Shown piece by piece: positions 9,201 through 19,800 of a stretch of DNA of 64,000 nt. The stretch lies in assembly GCA_037013495.1 (NCBI GenBank), contig CM072808.1, positions 45,990,068 to 46,054,067 on the forward strand. The letters are read 5' to 3'. A program made the position numbers and the translations under genes. Numbering within the stretch: position 1 is the stretch's first letter; every line of letters begins with the position of its first letter. Origin of the DNA: Hippophae tibetana (Eukaryota > Streptophyta > Magnoliopsida > Rosales > Elaeagnaceae). Below the pieces are notes generated by a model. That model saw nothing but the letters and a program-made list of their open reading frames with translations. It made no database searches and was not told the origin of the DNA.

Positions 9201-10866
9201 AAACATGTGGGTTGTCTCAGTGGAGAAACCCTCTTGCATTATGCAGGAGCGAGGCTTGAACGAACATACTAGCCTACTGGGCTGTTATATTTTACTGGCT
9301 TATACAAGAAAAAACACTGTCAGAAACTGAACCTTTTGTTGTCTCAGTGGAGAAACCCTCTTGCATTATGCAGGAGCGAGGTTTGAACCTACTGGCCTAC
9401 TGGTACTGGGCTGTTTTGAGTGAATATTCCCCTTACTGTTGTACTAGTTATCCAAGAAAAAACCTTACCAAAAACCGATGTAAACTACAGCATAAAGAAT
9501 ATGTTCCATCTTCTTCGCAAAAAACAATAACAGTTGTTAGCTAAATCAGTAAAAGAAACATGTAAACTGAAAAGTATCTAGTATGAACTTAGTGACTTGG
9601 TGGTCATAGATTATGTGCTAGTTCTAAAACGTAAATGACATGATAGTTAAAACTAAAGCTCCTATATATATTTTGTTTTCACCTTTGCACCTTCTTAGCT
9701 TATCATTAGGAAAGATACTGTCTATTAATGAACCAATTGGGCATTTGGAAGATTCTATCTTACAATTTTCCCCCTTTTTATTCTCTTTTGATGGATATCC
9801 AAGCTCTGCTTGTAAAGAGTAATATGAATCTTTATATAGCACTCAAAAGTTTCTTACTTGATTGATGTATAAATGAGTGTGTGGAGCCATAGAGGTTCTT
9901 TAGATTAGACAAGTAGGGTCATTTAGCTGTTTTTTAGTCCCTTTGTTTTTTTATATATATATTTTGGTCCAGAGAGGAACAAATAAGGATTAATAGTAAT
10001 ATTGAAGTAATATTTTAATATTAATTTTATAATGGTTATCTTTATCATTTTTTTATTCCATCCAAAACAAATAAAGAACAATTCAAACGGTTCCATTTTT
10101 CCTAAATATGTTAATTCTGAGTTAAAGTCCCACTAAATCACCTTATTTTAAAATATTAATATTTTTTGACTTAATATATTAAAATAATAATTTATGTTCT
10201 TTAATTAAGGGGATTAAATTAAGCCAATTACGATCAAAGTGACTAAATGATTATACTAACTTATTATATGGGACTTTAATGGCATTTTTCAAGTCACAAT
10301 CTTTTGCATTGTAATCTAAATAAGTGAACTCATATTCAAATGAACCAAACTTACGAACTCATTTAATTGCAATATTAATTTGGCTTTACAAATACCCATT
10401 CAAAAATTCAAGATATAGAGAGGTCTATATCTTATGCCCTTCTATAACTAGCTCTTTCTCATCAGGGCAAATCTATTCAGTAAACGATGCTCGATATTTT
10501 GACTGGCCTGAAGGATTGAGGAAATATATAGACAATGTGAGACAAGGAAAAGGTAAATACCCAAAGAAGTATTCAGCTCGTTATATATGTTCTCTAGTTG
10601 CTGATTTACACAGGACCTTATTGTACGGCGGAGTTGCAATGAATCCGAGGGACCATCTTCGTTTGGTATATGAAGCAAATCCTCTTAGCTTTCTAGTTGA
10701 AAATGCTGGAGGCAAAGGTTCAGATGGTATAACTAGGATTCTTTCAATTCAACCTGTTAAGTTGCACCAAAGATTGCCTCTGTTTTTGGGGAGTTTGGAA
10801 GACATCGAAGAGTTAGAGAGTTATGGAGACGTACAACAAAAGGTTAACCCTGGATATGAAGTTTGA
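3294..10866 (+). CDS. Fructose-1,6-bisphosphatase II, chloroplastic (cpFBPII type)
   Basis: Hydrolyses fructose-1,6-bisphosphate to fructose-6-phosphate plus phosphate in the plastid stroma. Exons are 3294-3719, 8693-9089 and 10466-10866 (stop TGA 10864-10866), giving 407 residues, close to the usual length of plant cpFBPII. Residues 1 to about 60 are rich in Ser/Thr with few acidic residues, a plausible transit peptide. The metal- and phosphate-binding signature DPLDGSRNID is at residues 181-190, and the sugar-phosphate region with YGGVAMNP is in exon 3. The Cys-bearing redox loop of the Calvin-cycle isoform cpFBPI is not seen, which is why I choose isoform II. The start at 3294 is the first ATG; a second in-frame ATG at 3423 (MASLSGFF) could be used instead. 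Intron 1 is nearly 5 kb because of an LTR retroelement (4015-7954); intron 2 has an internal duplication. The splice sites look intact, so the gene is probably functional. Confidence 0.93.
3829..3905 (+). repeat. Intron-1 direct repeat, left copy (pairs with about 8129-8205)
   Basis: A stretch starting AGTAAATTGTTT and containing TTGAATTCATTA reappears at about 8129-8205, with roughly three quarters of bases matching by eye. The copies lie on either side of the LTR retroelement but outside its ends, so they predate or are independent of the insertion. They look like an old duplication within the host intron. Confidence 0.5.
4015..4356 (+). repeat. 5' LTR of the gene-capturing retroelement
   Basis: 342 bp, starting TGTTACTAGC and ending CCCTAACA. 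It aligns end to end with 7612-7954. A TATA-like stretch, CCATAAATATGG, lies at about 4247-4258 and is conserved in the other LTR as CTATAAATATGG. It is a plausible promoter core for the element and could in principle start transcripts inside the FBPase gene. Confidence 0.9.
4358..4375 (+). other. Primer-binding site, initiator tRNA-Met type (degenerate)
   Basis: One base after the 5' LTR the sequence reads TGATATCAAAGTCGGTTC. This resembles the common plant retroelement primer site complementary to the 3' end of initiator tRNA-Met, with several substitutions. Its position directly after the LTR is the main support. Confidence 0.7.
4381..4815 (+). pseudogene. gag-like 5' remnant of the retroelement
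   Basis: An ATG at 4381 opens a frame reading MDNRSDVEFFNEVSEILARH, broken by TGA at 4456-4458, then open to about 4815. The acidic, helical start just after the primer site, followed by a Ser/Pro/Thr-rich stretch and RFYREAMKDIVLKLF, resembles the N-terminal part of plant retroelement gag proteins. No zinc knuckle is seen. It probably retains packaging or leader function only. The gag assignment is based on position and general character, not on a diagnostic motif. Confidence 0.55.
4816..5780 (+). other. Unidentified interior of the retroelement
   Basis: Between the gag-like segment and the first recognisable host fragment lie broken open frames: 4793-5233 (ends CRLEE) and 5556-5753. Base composition is less AT-rich than surrounding intergenic DNA, as in former coding sequence. 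I do not recognise the products; they could be degraded gag/pol or further captured gene pieces. Confidence 0.5.
5882..6035 (+). pseudogene. Captured fragment: GARP DNA-binding domain (type-B response regulator-like)
   Basis: The frame reads HLGLEKVVPKKVLDRMDIEG, then LTRENSVNHLQR and LYLKKISG. This matches the second half of the GARP/B-motif Myb-like domain of type-B response regulators and LUX-like factors, where a conserved LTRENVASHLQ-type helix recognises DNA. Only about 45 residues are present: no receiver domain, no first helix. The usual 'ENVASHLQK' core reads ENSVNHLQR here, so DNA binding would probably be lost. The downstream frame continues without a stop into the ABC-transporter piece until TAA at 6188. 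Confidence 0.72.
6140..6478 (+). pseudogene. Captured fragment: ABCB-type ABC transporter nucleotide-binding domain, C-terminal end
   Basis: The frame holds GQRISITRVVL (the region after the ABC signature), the Walker B/D-loop region ILEDATSALDSES, the H-loop region VAAHCLSTV, and the C-terminal GTHLTLISKKGEYSNL. This is the order found at the end of ABCB (P-glycoprotein-like) transporters. The H-loop histidine is kept but the next residue is Cys where Arg is usual. An in-frame TAA at 6188-6190 lies before GQR, and another TAA at 6476-6478 lies where the fragment joins the PDI piece. Only about 110 residues of an otherwise roughly 1250-residue protein are present, with no membrane domain. Confidence 0.82.
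6510..7270 (+). pseudogene. Captured fragment: protein disulfide isomerase (PDI), b/b' region, intron-free
   Basis: From REVDAIVDYLMQASPASEEI through GEEFDNYSTVVEKL, HTLDAKLLPRDESSVFGPV, LFKPFDELYVDFKDF, TMFNNNP and YFGLKEDQVPLIIIQTND to YLKPNLEPDHVAPWVKVF, the frame follows plant PDI over about 250 residues. One in-frame TAG (7106-7108) falls where the family usually has Gln, so a single C-to-T change explains it. The CGHC thioredoxin active sites lie outside the captured part. Plant PDI genes have several introns in this region; none is present here, showing that the fragment passed through spliced RNA. Confidence 0.88.
7271..7596 (+). other. 3' interior of the retroelement, unidentified open frame
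   Basis: The PDI frame stays open past its homology into unrecognised sequence (SSVTEWPSIALGSIGEIL, then EVIPKIRIVIVFGAEDRR) and runs on into the 3' LTR, ending at 7801. The last bases before the LTR contain TTGAGGACAAGGATT, which looks like the end of a Ty3/gypsy-type polyprotein region. The middle part may be another captured fragment. Confidence 0.45.
7597..7611 (+). other. Polypurine tract before the 3' LTR
   Basis: TAAAGGGGGATGGAA immediately precedes the TGTTAC start of the 3' LTR, the expected place for plus-strand priming in an LTR retroelement. Confidence 0.75.
7612..7954 (+). repeat. 3' LTR of the gene-capturing retroelement
   Basis: 343 bp, starting TGTTACGAGC and ending CCCTAACA, about 90% identical by eye to 4015-4356, with nearly all differences being transitions. 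The TATA-like CTATAAATATGG is at about 7844-7855. Confidence 0.9.
8129..8205 (+). repeat. Intron-1 direct repeat, right copy
   Basis: Partner of the stretch at about 3829-3905 (shared AGTAAATTGTTT and TTGAATTCATTA blocks). It lies between the retroelement and exon 2 of the FBPase gene. Confidence 0.5.
9211..9415. repeat. Two-copy direct repeat in FBPase intron 2
   Basis: A unit starting GTTGTCTCAGTGGAGAAACC occurs at 9211-9293 and again at 9338-9415 (offset 127 bp), with near-identity over about 50 bases and weaker matching after. On the minus strand each unit has a GGTTCAAACCTC-like block (clear in the second copy), resembling the box B of tRNA-derived SINEs. No matching box A or poly-A tail was found, so its origin is open. 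Confidence 0.6.
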
Positions 10867-13633
10867 TAACTTGATTGTCTCAACTCATCCTTTGGAGGTT
10901 TTCAAAATTAAACTGGCTCAACTGCATATAAAAGGTTTGAGTTTGAGTCTTTGTCTATTATAGCTCACGAAACTTTTTATTTTTATTTTTTATTTTTTTC
11001 TAACTTCAGTGTACAAAAGATTTCTTAGTAATCTCCCTTGATTCTCTTGCTGGTATGTTTATGTTGATGTGAATTCAGTATGGAATAATAATCGTTGGAG
11101 GGATTTATATCGAAGATATAAGGTGACGTTTACTTTAAAAAATGAAAATAAAACATTATTACTATTATATTATTTTGTTTTACTATTGGAATTAAAAAAT
11201 AATAAATATTATAGTATGAATGTAATGAAAAATACTGAATATTACGTTAATATCCCTATATTTAATAAAATTTAAATAATATCATTTAATTGTTATTTTT
11301 TCGTCAGACAAAATATATTATTGAAATTATTATTTTTCTAAATAATTATTACTTAAAAATAAAATATATTATTAAAATTATTAATTTTTTAAATAGAGTT
11401 TAGGGTTTAAAGTTTTAGAATTAAAATTTAACATTAGAATGAAATATGATTTCTAGAGGAGGATATAATCATGATTCTTTTTTTTTTAAGAATTTATTCT
11501 ATTTTATTTTCAATTTATAACACAATCATAAAATTGTAAGAAATTAATTTTATTTTCGTTCTATATCTTCCACCATGACCCAAATATTTTAAATTTTTTT
11601 AGTTTATATGGTAAAAAAAATAATTAAAAATGTTTTTTTTTTCTTGTATAGTAATGATTATATGTGTAAATGTTTTATTGATAAATGTATTAGTTTAATA
11701 GTATTGAAATTAAAAAATATAATCAATTAAATTTAAAAAAACTAAAAATTAGTATTTTTTAGAATAAAATAAAAATTATATATTTTATTAATTAAAAAAA
11801 AATCATTAGTCTTACTTACTCTCGTAATTTCCCATTCTCTCTTTTTCTATTATTTTCTCCTTCTCTCTTTGTTTTTATTATTTTTTTCGTTCTTTCTCTT
11901 TTTTTCTCTTTTTTAATTTAATTTTTTATTAAATGAGAAAAGAAAAAGAAAAAGAGAGATAGAAAGAATGGGAGGAGATTGTTAATTTTTTAAATATTTT
12001 TATTAATAAAATATATAATTTTTATTTTATTCTTAATTTTTTTAAAATTAATTGATGATATTATATTAATAAAACTTACTTAAAAAATAAAATATTAAAA
12101 CCATTAAATTTTATAAATTATATGGTTAAACGTCAATATTAACCACGCCTGATAAACGCAAAACCACGTGAGACCAATCATATTTTACCGCGATCAACAA
12201 ATATAACCTCTAGCATTACTCATATAAAATAGTGATCTGACAAAACATGGGTCATTTATTTATCCAATGCTTCAAAACACTTTTTTTAATAAAAAAAAGT
12301 CACGTTACTTACAAATAAATAATATATATATATAACATCCAGATCCATGAATATTTAAATTAAATTGTAGAGAAAAACTATAAAGTAGAATAACAAACAA
12401 TATGTCTAACAAAAATCAAACTTAATATTTTTTTAATGCTATACATTTACTAGTTAATGGATGGAGAAAAATGATACAGAAATCATTTATTTGTGTTATT
12501 TAATATATTGAATTAAAATTATTTTATTTAATATATTATTTTTATATTTTTATTAAAATATTATTGTTTTTCTATCAAGAAATCTCATTAAAACGTCAGT
12601 ATTTAACAATAATAAAATCATTATTAATATAAAAAAAATTACAAAATATTTATTTTTAATATTTGTTAATTTTTAATATTTTATTAATTTTTAATAAGAT
12701 TAAAATAACTTTTTATTTAAATTTTATTATTGTTTTTTTTTAACTATTTCATATTAAATTTTATTTTTGTATTTATTAAAGATTCTATTTTAATTATTTA
12801 AAAAAATTATTTTTATGAAAAATTATTAAAATAATATAATTTATATTTAATTGATATTTTTTATAAAATTAATAGATTAAATGGTAATATTTTTAATATA
12901 AAGAATAAAATACTACAAATAATTTAATACAAAAGATTTTTTTGTAATACATCACCGTTATTATTTATATGTTAAATTCAAGTTGTGGTTTCTTTAATGG
13001 AGGTGATTAAGAACTTTTTGAGACTTCTCAAATGGAATGCGTTTATAAAATCTTGAACCTTGCCTAAAATATACGTAATAAGTTTTGAGAGAGACTTTTT
13101 CTTTTCCTTTTTTTTTTTTACCTAGAATAACTTTAAATATATTATTATATTATATAGATATTTTTAGAGGAATAGTTACAAATTTTATTTTTTATAAAAG
13201 ATAATTAAATTTTAATAATAATATTTATTACGTTAAAAATATCATTTTTTTAAGATTATTACAAGTAATTTTATTATTTCTATAAATAAAATATATTTTA
13301 ATGTTATTATTATTATATAAATTTTTTATTCATTAATTATTACTACAATAATAAAATTTAGATTATAATAATATTACTATCAAATTGAATAAATTAGTAA
13401 TAATAAAGGTAGTCCTATTTTCAAAAAATAAAAATAAATTAGAGAAAAAATATATTTTTAAAAGTAAATATTTATAATAGTATAACTATGATGAAAAATG
13501 GCAATTATTGTTTTAAAAATATTGATTTTTTAATAATAATAATAATAATAGCAGCAAGCCCTCCTAAGCTCCTACCTCCTACCTCCTACCCTGCACAGGC
13601 ACTTACCAAATTCGTCCCCACTCCAATCCGCTA
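10867..13633. other. AT-rich intergenic region containing a truncated MITE
   Basis: The first part should hold the FBPase 3' UTR. A decayed copy of the Tourist-like MITE occupies about 11122-11580. The rest is very AT-rich with homopolymer runs and T/C-rich tracts (about 11820-11900), and no gene is seen. The last 80 bases become C-rich and lead into the promoter of the KH-domain gene. Confidence 0.6.
11122..11580 (+). mobile_element. Truncated Tourist-like MITE, third copy of the family in this window
   Basis: It starts TAA|GGTGACGTTT at 11119-11131, the same end as the copies at 24595 and 42578-43345. The block with TTTTTTCGTCAGACAAAATA at about 11294-11314 and the following TAATTATTACTTA and GTTTAGGGTTT motifs match the complete copies closely. 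The right end is not recognisable, and the interior telomere-like tract is almost absent, so this copy is deleted or decayed. Confidence 0.65.
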
Positions 13634-13642
13634 CATATAAAA
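13634..13642 (+). promoter_or_regulatory. Likely TATA box of the KH-domain gene
   Basis: CATATAAAA stands about 230 bp before the start codon, followed by a C/T-rich stretch (13655-13700) typical of plant leader sequences. The transcription start would be about 13665-13675. Confidence 0.55.
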
Positions 13643-13828
13643 CCAAATACCCTCGACCTTCTCTCTCTTCTCCACCCTAGCTCTCTGCAACTCACTCTCC
13701 ATCCTTTTAAATACACAGAGAGCCACCCACAAACCCTCAGAAAATAACCGACACACACTAGGGATAGAGAGAGTTAGATACAAACCGAAAATAAGCTCCA
13801 AAATTTAAGACTTTTGTGTGTGTGCATA

Positions 13829-13834
<6 letters not shown>

Positions 13835-13863
<29 letters not shown>
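13835..13863. repeat. (TA)n microsatellite in the KH-gene leader
   Basis: About 14 TA repeats end a few bases before the ATG at 13872. The tract would lie in the 5' UTR and is likely to vary in length between individuals. An upstream in-frame ATG at 13818 precedes it, but the resulting extension would encode mostly Ile-Tyr repeats and is unlikely to be used. Confidence 0.85.
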
Positions 13864-13870
<7 letters not shown>

Positions 13871-13871
13871 T

Positions 13872-16800
13872 ATGGCAAGTCACTCTATTTATCTACCAGC
13901 TAAGCGTTCCTTATCGACTAGTTCTACAGATTTTGCCCTAATGTCCGACCCGAATTCGTACCCATCTATGAACGGAACTTCCAACAAGCGGTCAAAGCCT
14001 CCTCATACGTCCCTTGATGTGCCGTCGGGTCACGTGGCTTTCCGGCTGTTGTGCCATGCTTCGCGCATTGGTGGAGTGATTGGGAAGTCTGGGACTGTAA
14101 TTAAGCAGCTACAGCAAGAAACTGGGGCCAAGATCCGAATAGAAGACGCCCCGGATGAGTCGCCAGACCGGGTTGTGTTGGTTGTGGCGCCGAGTGCGGT
14201 TGGTGGGTCGAAGAGCATTAGACGTGGAGACGAGATAATGGAGGTATCGAAGGCTCAAGAGGCTTTGTTGAGAGTGTTCGATCGGATATTGGAAGTTGCG
14301 GCGGAGAGTCAAGGGATTGGGGTTGGACTAATGAAGGTGGTGTCTTGTAGGTTGTTGGCTGATGCGGCCCAAGTTGGTTCGGTGATTGGGAGAGGTGGAA
14401 AGGTTGTGGAGAAGATTCGGAAGGAGACTGGGTCTAAAATTAGGGTTTTGACTGACAACTTGCCTGCTTGCTCTGCTTCTGACGATGAAATGGTCGAGGT
14501 AAGGTTGAAATTAGGTTTTCTTGCTTGTTGGATATGAAGGCTTTGGGGTGGTACAAGGAAATTTTTATTTTGTTGGGTCTGTTGTAAAGTTGTTGTTTTT
14601 TTCTTGGTCTGCTTCAAAGAGCCAAATTTGGGATGTTATTTGGCTTTAATGATAATTCTCGAACAAATACCTGAAGATAAGAAGTGTGAATGAGAATGTG
14701 GGTGTAAGGTTGACCTTTCTGGTTCATATTAGATTTGCTTTCTTTGGGAGTTGTTTGTTGTTGCTAGGCTTGCTAGCTTGTTTTTAGGAACGTTTTGATG
14801 TTGTTTCTAGTGTTGCTAGGTTCTGTAAATTCTTGTTTCTGCATGAAATGAAAGATCTAAATTTGGAGCGTCATGATGAGAATTAATGGAAAATTAAAAT
14901 ATTATTTGTGAATGAGAATATTGGTAATTTTACATGTAGATGTGCGGTTATTGTTGAAAAGTATGTAGCTTTAATGCATAGAAGGGTAAGAGGTGTATTA
15001 GGTAGTTTATTCAGTTAACAAAGATTGCAAATCTTTGTAGGGATTATATTCTTTAGTCATCGGTAGAAGCTCTTTTAACCCTCTTGGATAAGTTCAATGA
15101 CTTATGTTGCCTTGTTTTTGTTGTCATCTCAATTTGGCTAATGTGAATTTTAGAAGCATAGTTTTAGTATTAAAAACTTTTGCAGCTACATAAGAAAGCT
15201 TACCTTGGAATTAAACTAAAGAAAATGAAGTCGTAAATGTACTTTTGTTTTTAACAAATGGGCACGCTTGCAACTTGGGTCTTTCATGCTTATACTTTGC
15301 AACTGACGTGGGGGCCTTTGTTAGAGAAAGTAAGTTCTTATTGTAGGTATTTGATTCAATTTTCAAAGATTCTTATGGTTGTACTTGTATCAACAACCCT
15401 CCTGCTTGGGAGTGTGATGATTAGTTGCATTTTGTGTCATCATTTGTATTGCTTTCTTGTGTATGACTTTTACTAAATCATGATTGGGCTATTTTATAGT
15501 TTTAGGACATTCTTGAACTTATCAGATAGTAAGGAGGAACTAGGTAGTTGATAGAAAGTCATTAGTGCCCCAATCCCACCCTCTTTCTTGTTACCAAGAT
15601 TTTCCTTTTGACTACATGCCAACTGAACTGCTTTTCTGTTTGTGATGTTTCTTATCAAAAAACTGCATTCTGTTTGTTACTGTAATGCTTCTCCAGCTCT
15701 GCAATATGCTTGGCATTATTAAAAGTTCTCAATATTGTATTTTCTGATAAAGCTTGGTGATACCCGTCTGCTTTGGTCTCTATTTTTACACAACTAGTCC
15801 TTTCCTGCTTCTCCGGTATGTAATTTGATTATAATGCAGATAGAAGGGGATATTATGGCTGTTAAGAAAGCACTTGTTGCGGTCTCTCGTTGTCTTCAAG
15901 ATTGTCCACCTGTTGACAAGATAAGAGTGACCGGAAGCAGACCCCTTGAGGCTCATGATACATTACCTGATTTGCGAATGGATAATCTTGTTCACAGGAA
16001 TTTAGTACTACCCACTTATCCAAGCACCTCTATCACTATGCCAAGTGGCTCTATCAATTATGCTTCTGGGCTTCATTCATTGCCAACAGAGTCTGAAAGG
16101 ATTCCTACACTTCAAACAAGGATACAACAGCAGGATGTTGTTTTTAAGATTCTTTGTGAAAATGATAGAGTTGGGGGTATAATTGGGAAAGGGGGTTCAA
16201 TTATCAAGGCTTTGCAGACCGAGACAGGTGCTACTGTAAGTGTTGGTGCATCCGTGGCTGAGCATGAGGAACGGTTAATTACAATTACTGCTTCAGAGGT
16301 TTATTTGCTTGTTCTTTTCCTTTTCTGTTTTCCTTGTTCTACATAATCTTTCAGGTGTACTAGTTTGTAATATGTGCTGTATATTACCTGGTTGTAGAAC
16401 CCTGAATCACGGTACTCACCAGCACAGAAGGCTGTAGTTCTTGTTTTCTCTCGGACTGTAGAGGCAGGGATTGAAAAAGGACTAGATTCTAGCTCAAATA
16501 AAGGATCTTCTGTTACTGCAAGGCTTGTGGTCTCAACAGACCAAGCTGGTTGTTTGTTGGGAAAAGGAGGTGCAATTATTTCAGATATGCGGAAAACAAC
16601 TGGTGCTAGCATCAGAATATTATCAGGTGGGCAGGTCCCCAAGTGTGCCTCAAAGAAGGACGAAGTGGTGCAGGTATGGAGGTTCCCTTCATTTTTTTAA
16701 GAAACCAATTAGGCCCCATGCTGGCTGTTTTTATGTTGATTTTGATTATACACTGTGTATTTGTGTTGGACTTGCTGGAGACTGGAGTTACCTTCAGAAT

Positions 16801-19800
16801 TTTGTTAAAGAAGCTTTTAGATCAAATGGTTTTGGGTGTGTTTGAACCACTTGAAGTGGGGGAGGGGCCCACTTTATCTACAGTACCACAAGGCCAACCA
16901 CATGTCATGAAAACTTTTGAGATCTAAAACTAAGAAATAGTTTAAAACCAGTTAACTCCTTAGTGGCTGTATTTAAACATGTTTCCTCTTAATTGGTGTT
17001 GTCCCATTGAAACAAGTTTTGGGCAATAGAACTTTGTCAGATGACTCAAATTACTCTCATCAGTGGTCTTGATTGTGTTGCTTACTGTATATTTCATCTT
17101 ACATGAGCGAAATAAAATTGATTACTTATTAAAAAATGTTTTATCAATTTTACAGATTTCGGGGGATTTTCCAAGTGTGCAGGATGCATTGTACAACATT
17201 ACTGGTAGACTGCGAGATAATCTTTTCTCCAGCATACTAAGTAACATTGGAAATAGGAGCACTTCATCTTTGTTAACAGATGTCAGTCCCTATGGAAGAA
17301 TTAGGGATCCTGTTGCTCTGGGAATTAATTCATCACCACCACCACTTGGTGTCAGTCCTAGTCTCAACCGGCATGCTATAACACAAAGCTTCGATCATAT
17401 TGGCCGCTCCTTTGAACACCCTGCATCACCAAGAGCATGGGCACCACAGACGGTAACCCTAATCTCTTTCCCTATTACATGCACTATCACTTTCTATTAT
17501 TATGCTGCTCAAAATTGGTTAAATGTGGGTTTTGACACCAGATGGTAGCCGGAGCAAGTACAAGAGGCTTTACTGATATGGGAAGGAGTTATACTGCACT
17601 GAAAGGCACCTCAGAACTTGGCAGGTTGGTACATAATAGAATGGTATTATTATTATTATTATTGTAGGATTGACCCAAAATAAATATCTCTAATAAAATA
17701 GATGACCTGTCACTGCCATGAGCAGCAAGTTCTGGTATTTGTGTCTATGCTACCTGAAAAAGTGCCTTCTTTTCTCAAGCTACATTTTCAGGTTGGTTAT
17801 CTAAATTGTGGATGTGAGTGAGATATTGATATCATTGGTATTATTTAGATGTAACAGAGGATACATAAAACTACATCTGTGGTGCTTTATTCTTGACTTC
17901 TCTGTTCTGTTCTTAGTCAAGTCTTGGATGGTTTTTCTTAGGAATCAGAAAACTTTAACAATGAAAGGAACAAATGACACAAATTGTAGGACAATTTCCG
18001 GATATTGGACAACAAATATGGCCACATAAAATCAATACAAAATGCCTGGAAATCAAACTTTCAACTCAAGTCACATAAAATTGTTTCGGATCTATGGAAA
18101 TGTCATGATGAAACACTCAATCAAAAGTTTGAGAGAGCCGAAAATTGAATTGAGAACAAAATGTTACTGATAACTATTTCTGTTTTTCATTTTTTCTCCA
18201 AACTTTACCCATTTCTTTTATATCACTTAAATCAAATCAGTACCAAATAGCTCCACAAAAACTCCTTCCCTGTCAAAACATCCATAGTCAACATAAAAAC
18301 ATGAGAATGAGATTGTGGCATGACCAAAAAATCTGTGCCTGATTTAACAAATGACAAAAACACTTGTTCAAAAAACTCTAAACCTAAAAGAAAACTGACT
18401 GGTATAGTCATCATTTGTACATATAACAAACCAACTACGAGATGCAGAAACAAATCCATTTACATTTATAATTCTTTCCTTTGTGTTAAACAGTGGAAGC
18501 AAAACAGCTATAGTGACAAATACAACAGTGGAGATCATAGTTCCTGAAAACGTTATTGGCTCTGTTTATGGGGAAAATGGTACCAATTTGACTCGTCTAA
18601 GACAGGTATATCTGAATTTCACTATTACAATATTGGTTTATTGGAACTATTTGTGTTATATGTTTCGCTAGATAGCCAAAAACTAAATGAGATATTTGCC
18701 TTTAAGCAGCAAACGACACAATTATTTCCCGTACAACAAGGACAACTTGTTTTGTTAACAACATTTCAAAGATTTGCTACTGAAATATTTAGGAAAACAT
18801 TGCTCCATTTTACCATAATAAACTTCTGGCTTGATAGGTTCAAACCCATACAATAACTTCTACACATATTCTACGATGACAAATGGAGACTGCAAAAATG
18901 TTGATAACAATTTCCTAGAACATAGATCCTACTTTATATGATAGTTATTCCCTATGCACACAATATAAGCATGTAACTGAACTTTAAGGGCATTTATGCA
19001 TATAGTTGCCTGCATGCTTTCCTGTGAGCAAGCCTTTGATGATCTATTTTAATGTTTTATTACTCTCTATTTTAAGGTTGTCTCAACCTTAGGTGCCTGA
19101 AGGGCCTACTATAAATGTTTATTTATGGGTTTGGTACTTTGTTAAAAATGTTATTTATTTGTTATATGTTTTTGAAGTGAATTGCGCTTCTTGTTATTTA
19201 TCAAATACATTACCTTTGATTTATCAACAATTTTATTTTCAATTAATAAATTTAATTATCTTTTCATCAAAAAAAATTTCACCATCTCAACCATTCTCAA
19301 TTTATTGGAGAATCTCTTTGCACACATTATTTTATCATATATTTTCATTTAAAAAATATTCCAATTTTATCTTTTTTATTTATAAAGGATAGAGCATGTT
19401 CGTTAACTTAGTAATACCACGATTTTACTTTTTTACTCTTTTTTACCCAAATTTTTGAGCAAGCCTTTGATGATCTATTTTAATGTTTTATTACTCTCTA
19501 CTTTTAAGGTTGTCTCAATCTTGGGTGCTTGAAGGGCCTACTATAAATGTTTATTTATGGATTTGATACTTTATTAAAAATGTTATTTATTTGTTATATG
19601 TTTCTGAAGTGAATTGTGCTTCTTGTTATTTATCAAATACATCGCCTTTGATCTATCAACCATTTTATCAAATCAATAAAGTTAATTATCTTTTCATCAA
19701 TTTTTTTTTCACCATCTCAACCATTCTCAATTTATTGGAGAATCTCTTTGCACACATTATTTTATCGTATATTTTCATTTAAAAAATATTCCAATTTTAT

